Below, piece by piece: positions 45,351 to 57,525 of a stretch of 64,000 nucleotides of DNA (the stretch's first letter is position 1; the number at the start of each line of letters is the position of its first letter). Made by a program: the position numbers and the translations under genes. The stretch is from Piscicola geometra (lineage: Eukaryota > Annelida > Clitellata > Hirudinida > Piscicolidae): contig OX030962.1 of the NCBI GenBank assembly GCA_943735955.1, positions 7,762,462-7,826,461 of the forward strand, written 5' to 3'. The notes beneath the pieces are model-generated. The model searched no databases and had not been told where the DNA came from. It saw nothing but the letters and a program-made list of their open reading frames with translations.

Positions 45351-48300
45351 TCATTTATTTCCTTTGCTTTGGAAGGAGTCGTCAATGGAAGCGACGATGT
45401 TCGCCAGCTGCTTGTCGAGTTGCATGCTGTCCTAATTGATTGGATAATTAATTGGATAATTAATTGGACTGGTTAATTGTCAATTATTAAAGTTAATAAT
45501 AAAAAAATGATAATTATTATTATTTAGATAATTATTTTATATAATAGCTAGTTAACAATAAAATAAAAAAACTAAAATAAAAATAAAATCGAATGATCTA
45601 CTCACGTCCATCCTTTGTTCATCATCAGAGAATATCAGTGAAGCATCCACACCACCACCACCTCCACCAATGCCCCTCTTCTCATCCACCCCCATCTGTC
45701 CATCCCTTCTTGCATCAGCATCCTCGAACAGGGATGTGGATTGGGATGGATGCACGCAGTTGGATGAATCATCCATGCTTGTGGCGCTGACAGATGGAGT
45801 GGCTGTGGTGGCGGGAAGAAAATAATTTAATTTAATTAACAACTAATTAAAATAGTTGATTTAGTTGAATGTTTAAGAAGATACCCTAGTATATTATGAA
45901 CCCATTACTCATTTAGAACCATCATAGCAACTCACCTGTACTCTCTATGCCTTGATGATCAGCATTTGCCTCAGCATCTTCCCCACCACCATCCACCTCC
46001 ATCTCCTCTCCATCATCATTCTCCTTTGATTCTATCTCTTTACCCCTCTCCTCATCATCATCTTTTCTATCATCGGAAATCTTGTTATCCCCGTTCTTAT
46101 GACACTCCTCCTTTTCATCTCTTTTTTCTTCTTTATCACCAACACTTCCATCCCCCGCAACCTCACCAACACCATCTCCAAAAACACCACGATCACTAAC
46201 AACCTCTCTACTATCCTCTCCAACACCAACAGCACCAACAACAACACCACTACTCTCACCCACAACACCACTACTCTCACCCACAACACCACCACTCTCA
46301 CCCACAACACCAACACCAACACCCTCACCTGCAACACCCACACCAGCACCAGCACCAGCACCAACACCAGCATCAGCACCAACACCAACACTCTCACCCA
46401 CAACACCAACACCAACACCATACATCACATCTTCCAGATCTTCAATGCTTTCAATAATATCCTCATCTTCATCATCGACATAATCATCATCATCACCATC
46501 GCCCGCCTCATCATTATCATCACCATCACCCTCATTCTCTTTATCTTCATCATCCCCACCATGAGCATCATCATCATCATCATTTTTCTTATCATCATCA
46601 GCACCACTCACCTTTTCATTGTTACTTATTGCTACATCTTCACTAATCAACTCTTTCCTAACACCACCATCAACCCCGTCATCACTAACCTTATCCTTAT
46701 TTGAGACAACAACCATTCCACGACCACCACCACCTCCTTCATGATCATCCCCAACTCCATCTCTAACTTCATGATCATCATCACCTCCGTCTCTATCATC
46801 ATCACCACCACCAGCATCATCATCATCACCATCATACACCTCCCCCCTCCCCAACACTGCATCCACCCTAGCCCTCAACGCCTCCTCCTCCACCCTAAAC
46901 TCTGCCGCCTCTATCACCATCGACTGTTGCCATTGGTGATGGTGGTGGTGGTGGTAGTAGTGGTGTGGTGGTAGTAGTGGTGGTGGTGGTGGTAGTAGTG
47001 GTGGTATTGGTGGTGTGGTAGTAGTGGTGTTAGTGGTAGTGGTGGTGGTGGTAGTAGTGGTGGTGGTAGTGGTGGTGATGGTGGTAGTAGTGGTGGTGAT
47101 GGTGGTAGTAGTAGTGGTAGATTATCATCTCTAATATTTGAAAAATATGAAGAAAAAAAATTTGACATTGGTGCTATTATTAATATTTCTATTATTTGAA
47201 AAATTAAGAGTAAGAGCCTATACAAATTAAGAGACGAGTTGAAGTCTCAAGAATGATTTATATTGAAAAAAAAGTATTAAAAATAAAAAATAAAAACAAC
47301 AACAAAAAAAAGCACCTCGAGATCATCATCAGGGATGAGGAAGAGCGCCTTGAATTTGGCGAAGAGGAATTCCGCCCTCATCCTCACCATCTCGTTGTAC
47401 CTGTAAGCCTTGCACTGTGGTCGGAGAGGTGGTGATGATGATGATGATGGTGATTTGGTGGTGGTGATGATGATGATTTGGTGGTGGTGATGATGATTGT
47501 GATTTGGTGGTGGTGATGATAATGATTGTGATTTAGTACTGATGATATAGTGATTTTGGTGGGGAAGGTGATTGTGATATGGTGATGATGATGATTGTGA
47601 TGTGGTAGTGATGATAATGATGTGGATTTAGTGGTGATGATGATTGTGATGTGTTGGTGCTGGAAGAAGTGGTGATGATTGTGATGCCAACCAACATCAA
47701 ACAACAACAACAACACCAACACCAACAACACAAACACCAACAACACAAACATCAACAACACAAACAACACCAACAACAACACAAACACAAACACCAACAA
47801 CATCAACAACAACACCAACCTTCTTGATGGTGAGGATGATGCCAGGATTGTGTGTGAGGATGTAGGCGTTGATGGGCAGCTGGTCGAGCTCTGTGAACAA
47901 CTCCAGGCACTTGTCTATGTCCTTTGGATGGAAGGAAGGAAGGAAGGATGGAAGGAAGGAAGGAAGGAAGGAAGGAAGGAAGGAAGGAAGGAAGGAAGGA
48001 AGGAAGGAAGGAAGGAAGGAAGGAAGGAAGGAAGGAAGGAAGGAAGGAAGGAAGGAAGGAAGGAAGGAAGGAAGGAAGGAAGGAAGGAAGGAAGGAAGGA
48101 AGGAAGGAAGGAAGGAAGGAAGGAAGGAAGGAAGGAAGGAAGGAAGGAAGGAAGGAAGGAAGGAAGGAAGGAAGGAAGGAAGGAAGGAAGGAAGGAAGGA
48201 AGGAAGGAAGGAAGGAAGGAAGGAAGGAAGGAAGGAAGGAAGGAAGGAAGGAAGGAAGGAAGGAAGGAAGGAAGGAAGGAAGGAAGGAAGGAAGGAAGGA

Positions 48301-50980
48301 AGGAAGGAAGGAAGGAAGGAAGGAAGGAAGGAAGGAAGGAAGGAAGGAAGGAAGGAAGGAAGGAAGGAAGGAAGGAAGGAAGGAAGGAAGGAAGGAAGGA
48401 AGGAAGGAAGGAAGGAAGGAAGGAAGGAAGGAAGGAAGGAAGGAAGGAAGGAAGGAAGGAAGGAAGGAAGGAAGGAAGGAAGGAAGGAAGGAAGGAAGGA
48501 AGGAAGGAAGGAAGGAAGGAAGGAAGGAAGGAAGGAAGGAAGGAAGGAAGGAAGGAAGGAAGGAAGGAAGGAAGGAAGGAAGGAAGGAAGGAAGGAAGGA
48601 AGGAAGGAAGGAAGGAAGGAAGGAAGGAAGGAAGGAAGGAAGGAAGGAAGGAAGGAAGGAAGGAAGGAAGGAAGGAAGGAAGGAAGGAAGGAAGGAAGGA
48701 AGGAAGGAAGGAAGGAAGGAAGGAAGGAAGGAAGGAAGGAAGGAAGGAAGGAAGGAAGGAAGGAAGGAAGGAAGGAAGGAAGGAAGGAAGGAAGGAAGGA
48801 AGGAAGGAAGGAAGGAAGGAAGGAAGGAAGGAAGGAAGGAAGGAAGGAAGGAAGGAAGGAAGGAAGGAAGGAAGGAAGGAAGGAAGGAAGGAAGGAAGGA
48901 AGGAAGAGGAAGGAAGGAAGGAAGGAAAGAAGGAAGGAAGGAAGGAAGGAAGGAAGGAAGGAAGGAAGGAAGGCGAAAGGAAGGAAGGAAGGAAGGCATG
49001 GGTCGAATAGATCGAAAGGAAGGATCAGAATTTGGCTACCCAAGCATGCAATGAGTATCATGGGTTAACTAAATGGATCGGTAGATGAATCGATGGATGG
49101 GTGGATGGATGAAAAAAATTGGAGAATGAATAAAATGTCGTTAGAACGATGACGTGAGTGGTGTGAGTGAGTGAGTGAGTGAGTGGGTGAGTGAGTGGGT
49201 GAGTGACGTGGGTGAGGTGAGTGTGAGAGTGAGTGAGTGCAGTGGCGTGAGTGAGTGGGTGAGTGGAGGGCCCTCACAGGCACAGAGTCAGCGCACAAGG
49301 CACACTTTATGTCCAGCTCCATCTGAAGCAACTTTATCTTCACGTCACGCACTGTTGAAAGAAAAAAAGAATATTTAAAGTTTATTGAACATTATTTAAT
49401 AAATGAAGCGCTAATTGGGTATGAATAATAACAAATGGAACAAACAGGCGTTAGAATCATCCATTTTTAATACAGGCAAGTCTGTGTGAGGTCTGTAGTG
49501 GTGGGGATGATGATATATTATATAGAAACTAATTAGATCATAAAATCACTGATTAATTAAATAATTAGTTCACGAATCAATTAATCAATTAAAAGTATAT
49601 AGAAGAATAATCAGCAAATAAAAACAATTCAATTGGTCTCTGACTTATATGCAATGATCTTCTTTGGTATGTTTCTCAAGGGGGAGGTTCTCTTGGTTGA
49701 CTGGTGGGGAGAGGGGGGTAGCATGGGTACTTAATTGAATTAATAAGTCATTAAGAATAATAATTGAGGGATTACTTGGAAGTCAATTGAAATTAATTAG
49801 GAATAATTAACTATATTAAAATATAGTTGTGGCTTAATTTATCCAGTGTAAATGTGATTTAATTGTTTTCCATGAACTCACACTGACACTCTTCTTAGGC
49901 ACTGAACTTCTCCTACTCCTAGCCCCCTGGTGGCAAAATAAGATTAAATAAATATAACTTTATACTATTTAGTATTATATTGGAAATGTTATTCAAGATG
50001 TTCCAATCTACTTAATGAAAAACATAATGAGGTTTTATATTGAATTTTTGAGTTGGGTTGCTTTAAAGATGGTTTAACTGTATTTCATTTTTTATAAGAT
50101 TGATTAAATATTAATTATCATTATTATCAACTATAATCAGGTTTGAATCACTCCTACTTCTTCTTCCTTGTTGATGTCTTTCCCTTCATCTTTCTTTTCA
50201 GTCTTCTTAGCTTCTTTAAAAACTACATCTTCCTGGGGTTAATGGGAGATAATAACTGAAATGAATAGATAAATAAATAGGCCAGTAAGTAGAATTAAAA
50301 TGAATAATACACAAATAAAAATTATGGATTTATTAAGAAATGATAATAATTGATTTATGAAAAAGTGCTGAAACAATGAATAAATGCAGAAGATCACTTC
50401 AACATGTGGATTATTGAGGATTTCAAGAAGGCCCTCATTGAAGAGTCGCCTGGAATGCGGCTTGCCATACTGCTCCCTGTACCACTCGTAAGGGAATATG
50501 TCCTTTGCGCTCAGAAAATACCTTCAGATGGGAAATGTTGAATTCTTTTTTGATGTATTTTTTGGAGATTTAATGCATCAGTAGGTTTTTTAAACCTTAG
50601 TATTTCAAAAAAAGTTGTTTATAAAATATAATTGTTATCTGCTAAATAAATTGAAATGGTTATACTCTGATCATGGAAAAATTAAATTTTATGGCAATTA
50701 AATATTAAAAAAATATAATGGTTTTAACGTTTCGTGTGTGCCATAGAAGAATATTGGATATTTTCCCTTTGGTATGGGGACGTCTGGTGGCACTTTGTTT
50801 ATCTATGAAAACAATTTAAATTTATGAAAATAATTTTTAAAATAATAATATTTGTTATAATAAAAAGAATAAATGATTATTTATTATGAAAACTAAGACA
50901 AAACGTACTCTTGCAGGCCAGTGTGGGTGGCCTTTGACTTTTGCAAAAATTAAATCTCCAGTTTTGTATTCTTTTTGCAT
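45351..50980 (-). CDS. HDGF-related / LEDGF-like protein with PWWP and IBD domains, 13 exons, complete
   Basis: Chromatin reader family: the PWWP domain binds methylated H3K36 nucleosomes and the IBD binds partner proteins with IBD-binding motifs. Exons: 50909-50980, 50729-50802, 50398-50521, 50158-50232, 49882-49926, 49645-49700, 49446-49492, 49278-49351, 47820-47921, 47316-47414, 45936-46923, 45606-45802, 45351-45431. Phases agree, giving 677 residues. [21 protein letters not shown] (the PHWP form of HRPs), [45 protein letters not shown]. Basic linkers such as [12 protein letters not shown] follow. [54 protein letters not shown]. After it comes a 329-codon acidic exon with Gly/Val repeats. 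The end is [21 protein letters not shown]2 and PSIP1 share this layout; one invertebrate gene may stand for both. Confidence 0.93.
45936..46923 (-). CDS. HRP exon 11: acidic Asp/Glu-rich and Gly/Val-repeat region after the IBD
   Basis: A 988-bp exon (TTGCCATTGG-side acceptor CAACAG; donor ACAG/GTGAGT) encoding [20 protein letters not shown]. It continues into Asp/Gly-rich and Asp/Glu-rich repeats, a Gly-Val-Gly-rich segment with [15 protein letters not shown] repeats, and a Lys/Glu-rich end. Phases 0 and 1 fit exons 10 and 12. In PSIP1/HDGFL2 the post-IBD tail is also charged and disordered but shorter. The composition follows GAT/GGT trinucleotide repeats in the DNA. Confidence 0.8.
46932..47119. 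repeat. GGT/GTA-rich array in HRP intron 10
   Basis: An imperfect GGTGGTGGTAGTAGT array upstream of exon 11. On the gene strand it is ACC/ACT-rich and ends just before the TTGCCAATGG... acceptor segment. Confidence 0.8.
47929..48994. repeat. (GGAA)n array, about 1.05 kb, abutting the HRP exon 9 acceptor
   Basis: A nearly perfect GGAA/AAGG tetranucleotide array, about 260 units with few interruptions (at 47949, 48907-48909, 48926 and 48973-48978). On the gene strand it is (CTTC)n and ends TCCATCCAAAG/GACATAG, only about eight bases before exon 9. It therefore also supplies the polypyrimidine tract. All long frames through it ([16 protein letters not shown]) are artefacts. Confidence 0.95.
49157..49265. 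repeat. GTGA repeat in HRP intron 8
   Basis: An irregular GTGAGTGAGTGGGTGA array next to the exon 8 donor side. On the plus strand it creates a spurious Ser/Val/Glu/Trp-rich frame. Confidence 0.8.
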
Positions 50981-52348
50981 TCTAAAAAGATCTCCACTAT
51001 ACTTTTTAGTTTTTATCTCTTCAAACAGATTCAATTTGCAAATAAATTTAATATTATATCGCTCAAATACAGAGAACTAAAAGGCGCACTATTTAACTAT
51101 TGTTAAGCTAAATTAGAATTATTAAAAAAATATAGAAACAAGGCGCAAATATAATACATGAATTTTCGATTTAATTGTTTTTTTATCTACTCGAAATTAC
51201 AAAAAGGCATCATTCTATTATTTTTCCCTTTAGAAAGTATGTTTGAATACTAATTGCAGCAAAAGACTAGAGTGAGTTAGATGGACTTCGAGTTAAACTT
51301 TGCAACGGCTCTTTTAGGACATTTGACGGTGGCAGAGAGAGTTAAAAGCCTGCTATCATGATCCTTATTATCCTGGGCGACGGTTGAGCCACTTAAAAAA
51401 TAAAAGAAAACAAAAAAAAAGTATAAAAAAATATTTGTTGAAAATTCAAATTGACATTCTAAATAGAACATTTGGAATAATATCTTCACGGTACTTTGTT
51501 TTATTTAAATTTCATATTTAATTATAAAATACTTCAAATACTTAAAGTTGGGAAACAAGAAAAAAAGAATGTAACATTTTTGTTGTATAATAAAGAAGCT
51601 GAGCAATGCTGAGCCATTATTTAGAGCCCTTTTGTATTGCCCTTAAAAAATATAAAAAAAGTAAAAAAGAAAAGTATTTCTGAACAGCTTTGAGAAATAA
51701 AAAACAGACTAAAAAAACAAAAACATAAAGTATCGATGATTTTAATAAAAACTTAATGAAATATTTATTTTGTTATATTATTTTTTATTCTAAAATAAAA
51801 AAAAGCAAATTACTACAATGAATACAGGCCGAATAAAGGCGTTGGTAATTGATCAGTCTCTCAAATCACATCGCATCCACGTTCCTTCACGCTTCGCTCT
51901 GTTGTTGTAGTTGGGAAGGTGGTGGTGATGATCGTAGCTGTGAAGGTGGTGATGATGGTAGTTGGGAAAGTGCTGATGATGATGGCAGTGGTTGTGGAGG
52001 TGGTAATGATGGTAGTTTTCCCATAAACTTTTATATATTTTTCTATTATCACCTTTCAATAAGCACCCACAAACAGCACTCCACTACAATTTTCAACTCA
52101 ATCCAACCGCAGAGTGCCTCTTCTTCACCACGATCCCTCTCCCATTACTTTTCCATCCCCCTTCCAGACATTTTTAAACTAATATTTCTTACATTCTCCA
52201 TTCCTTCACTTTCAGTTTTCCTTCCATCCATCCCTCCCATCCCATCCTGCCCCAGATTCCTCACACAGAAATAGATTTCAACACGTCACCATGACAACCA
52301 ATTTGAAAAGATCGGAACAGCGATCGATTCACAATGAAACAACGTCTT

Positions 52349-53314
<966 letters not shown>

Positions 53315-53518
53315 TAATAGTTTTTCAAGAAAATTAATTCAAATAATAAATCCAATAGAAATAACGGTCACAAAGGAATGTTAGACGTGGAAAAATGTAA
53401 ACTTTTAAAATAATAATATATATTTTTTTATAAAATAAAAAATATAATCAAGTGTTTTTAATTAGCTATTTCATTATTCTTTTCCAATTTTGACAATATC
53501 GAAGAAAAAAATGTATAT

Positions 53519-53669
53519 TCACGGAAAAAGAAGAAAATATTCAATAATGGCATTAAAAAGAGTGGATTCTTGAAAGAGAGATGGTGAGGAAGAATTTGAA
53601 AATGTATCCATAATGTATATATACACTCTTTTCAATGCCATTATTGAATGTTTCTTTTTTTTCCGTGTA
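53519..53669. mobile_element. MITE-like element with long imperfect inverted repeats
   Basis: The left arm 53519-53565 (CACGGAAAAAGAAG, AATATTCAATAATGGCATTA, AAAGAGTG) is mirrored by the right arm 53624-53669 (CACTCTTTTCAATGCCATTA, TTGAATGTTTC, TTTTCCGTG). The arms are about 47 bp and near 88 percent identical by eye, with a 58-bp centre. No convincing target duplication longer than TAT is visible. A foldback or hairpin locus is the alternative. Confidence 0.6.
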
Positions 53670-53767
53670 TTTTGCTTCCCTCCATCTTCTCCCCCTCCAT
53701 TTAAAGGAATGAAGAAAGGGATGGAAAGTGCGATAAAGATCAATACACCCACTATGTCATATTATTT

Positions 53768-53957
<190 letters not shown>

Positions 53958-56900
53958 GCTACGTCATTCTATAGGAAAGTTTTATGTGTGATTTTACAAA
54001 CAAAATATCCCTTAAAAGACTTTAAAATTTAAATGAAACACTTAGATAGGAAACAAAACTGTTAGAAAAATCAATAAAAAATAACTTTAAAATTATTAAA
54101 CAGAAAAGTTTAAAACTTTAAAATATATGGTTAAACTAAATTTACAAATATACAAAATAGTTTTTTCGTGGAGTTGTTAGCTCAAAAGCACTAAACGTCA
54201 CCCCCTTTTAACAATAAATAACAATTCTACAACACCATGTAACCATATATTGATATCATCTTTATTGTCAATGTAACGTGTCAACTCTTCTGTCGTCGTT
54301 GAGGAGTTGGAGGTTTTAAAGGCGTCATTGGAATGTGGGATTCTTTTATGTCAAATCTATAAGAGTGGAATGTGCTGATGCTGAAATGGCACCTGATGGA
54401 ATATGAACGGAACTGTATAGTATTATATAGACTGTACAGTAGTTACGGTGGGAGTGGTCTGCGGTAGGGGCATTTAGTGTTCTGGAGTGTGATGGTGGTA
54501 GGAGGTGATGTGGGCAGAATATTTTGGCAGTGATTTAAGCGAAGAAGAAATTGTAAAAGGAAAAGAATTGATGACTTGATTGCGATCGTTTTTTTCTCCC
54601 TTCACTTGTGTTTTTTAATTTTTTAATTTAACAATTTTTCATTACATTTATTTTATTCCTTCTTTCTTGTTTTTTTCATATTTGTTTTGCGACATGTATT
54701 TTCTATTTTTCTTTCTTAGAACCATTTTCTCGACTTTTTCCTCTTCATTTCCGTCAAGTATTGCTAGTTGAATGGAGTCAAAAAGTGCTTTGAGCAGTCT
54801 TTTAAGGCCCTTTCATATCCACAATGCGTGTAATATTGCCCTTTTATGAACATATGCAAATTGAAAAAAACAAAAAAACAATTTTGCAAGTTTATGAAAA
54901 AATAGTTTTGAAATTTTTTTGCAAAGTTAAAATGAGTTTTTTTTACGAAAATATAATTTTGCCAGAGTGATTGATTCCTGGGAATTGAATTGACAATTCA
55001 GCTATGTATTTGAAAAAGATAAACTCAAGAGAACAAAATTATTTGTGAAAAGTTTTTAACAATTAGAAAAGTTTTATTGAAATTGAAAACGTTGCTCTAT
55101 TGATTGTTTTGCAGAAAAACAATTGAAGTTTTTTTTAATAAAAAAGATTAAAAAATAATAGGTTTATAAATATATTATTAAAAAAGACGAATGAATAGAA
55201 TAATTATTTTCAAATAGAATAAAAAAAGTTAGAATATAATAAAGGATAAATAAAGTGTGGAATCAGAGGGAGATTAATGAGGCAACAAGAGTGAACAGCT
55301 AATCTAACTGCCTTCAGTTGCAGTCGTAACAGAGATCCTTGTTGTTTGTTTGTTGGTTGGAGTTTGCTGGTGCTGGGTGTTAGTATTGTCGTTGTTTTGA
55401 TTTTTTAGTGGTTTATTTTCAAAGGTTTTGAGTATTTTTGCTATTAAAACTTGTTGTTGATTTTGTTGTTGGGATAATTCTTGCAGGGTTTGTAAGTTCT
55501 TTAGTGCACTTGCTGGGTTTGTAAGTTCTTTAGTGCACTTGCTGGGTTGTTTCTATTGTTTATTTCTCATGTTTTATGTTTACTAAATTTTTATTTGTTG
55601 TTGTTGTTATTTTTTAAACTTGATTTTAAAAAACGCTTTACTGAAAGTATTGACACTTAAAAAAATTGAAAAGATTCATGGATTCTCTAAAAGTGTAAGT
55701 TGACACAACCTTCCCAAATTATTTGAGAAAAGTTTTCAATCTAATATATATTTCTCGGTAAAAGCGCCTAACAGCATAAACCCTTCTAAATGATGAATCC
55801 TCAAGTAAGCTGCCACGTAATTGAACTTTTTGGGGTTCAGTATTACAACAAAATGAGGTATTTTCACGTTAAAAAAGATGAAATATTTTATAAATTAAAA
55901 TTTTTATGAATTACAACTTAATCAATATGACCTATTCCACTGAATACAAGCTCGCTGCTACTTTCCATTTGCAACTGTATTCTTCCTTAATGAACGTGAG
56001 GTGTTGCTTTTTTAAAATTATATTATTTATATAAGTGTCAGAAAGTTCCAAAAGAACTCACACAAGTAGCTAAAGATCTTTTTGTTCCAGATTAGCTTAT
56101 TCTGCATTTTTATTTAGATAAAAAAATATAAATTAAGAAAAAAAGACGATCGTTTCATTTTCTCTTTGCACTAAGAATGCTAAATTAGATTTATGTAGAA
56201 ACAAACATTCTAGCGTTAATTAACTAAAAATAGATGTTCACCGTTTTCATTTGTTTTTAGTATTTTTATTTAGAAAGCATAAAACATATAAAAAGTTAAT
56301 AAGATTTTTTCTATAAAATATAGTGAACAAATTTATGGGAATGTGTTGGACAACTTAAATAAAATGTTTAAGAAATGAAAAGACATATGTTTATAGAGTT
56401 AACATTAATCAAGATTTTTAATTATTTGTTTTAAAAAGTTTAAATAAAGTTCACAGATTTTGGTTAAATGATTCATGTACAACTATTAAGTTTCATATAT
56501 ATTTATGAATCTATCGGCAAATAATCAACAGTTGAGCCGAGTGTGGAAAGGTATATAAGAAGTCACCTCCTTGTTAATAAATACTTTTTTAATTTTTTGT
56601 TTTTGGAAAAATATAAAATTTACAAACCAATATTATGTTTGTTAAAAAAATTGTTTTTTTGAAGAATTAAAGTTACTTTATGAATAAATATTTATAACAC
56701 AGTATTTTCTTAAAGTGCGTAATTTAACATTTAACCACATAAAAAATTATTTAATTATTGGAATCACATAATAAAGTTTTCCAAAACTAGCATTTAAATA
56801 AAACAAAAATTTCAATAAAAAAAAATCTGTAAAAAACCATTCAATAAAAAGATCAAATGTTCTTTTTGAAGTACTCGTCAAAGAAAAAGAATAAAAAACT

Positions 56901-57282
56901 GCTCATTAACTTTGGCTCTGAAACATACATTTTTCAAACGTTTCTCGAAACAGGCAATAAAATTGACTAAGTGACACGTCTTAAAAAATAAAATTGAAAT
57001 AAACTACAATAAGTTTAAAATTATTGTGCTCAGTTGAAGGGATGAAAATATTCTAATAAACTTCAATTGAAAAAGTGAAAAATTAAATTAAAATAGAATT
57101 AAACAGAATAATAGTTGAAAATGTAATTTGTTCCACTTCTCCCACCACCCTCACACAAGCATCAGTGAGGTCTTCTCTAGCGAGACGACATTTAAAGAAA
57201 GGATTGAAAACCCGATCATCAATTATTCACGAAAACTTATTGGGAAAGAAAACTATTTAAACTGGTTCTGATACTGCTACCA

Positions 57283-57375
57283 CAACTTCTACTACTACTA
57301 CCACTACTACCACTACTACCACTACTACCACTACTACCACCACTACCACTACTACTACAACTGATACAACTGATA
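57283..57375. repeat. TAC/CAC trinucleotide array
   Basis: An imperfect ACT/ACC array (TACTACCACTACTACCAC units) ending in GATACAACTGATACAACT, about 150 bp upstream of the lectin gene start. Confidence 0.8.
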
Positions 57376-57525
57376 CAACTCTCACAAAAGCGAAAACTAA
57401 TCTTCTGCAAAAAAAGACAAAACTAAAAGTATAATTAAACTCAAAATAAACTAACAACTATTATGATTATCCGCACCACTGTCAACTAATAACCATCAGT
57501 GAGCTTTAACGATCAGAAGGCAAAA

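Noticed and set aside
46099..46704. Plus-strand Thr/Asn-rich frame of 201 codons
   Set aside because: Antisense shadow of the HRP acidic exon.
47697..49061. Open frames of up to 454 codons on both strands (SFLP and KEGR repeats)
   Set aside because: Translations of the GGAA array. Real exon 9 of the HRP gene occupies only 47820-47921.
51849..52274. Plus-strand frame of 141 codons
   Set aside because: Begins in a GGTGATGAT repeat and continues through Ser/Pro-rich DNA; no homology or splice support.
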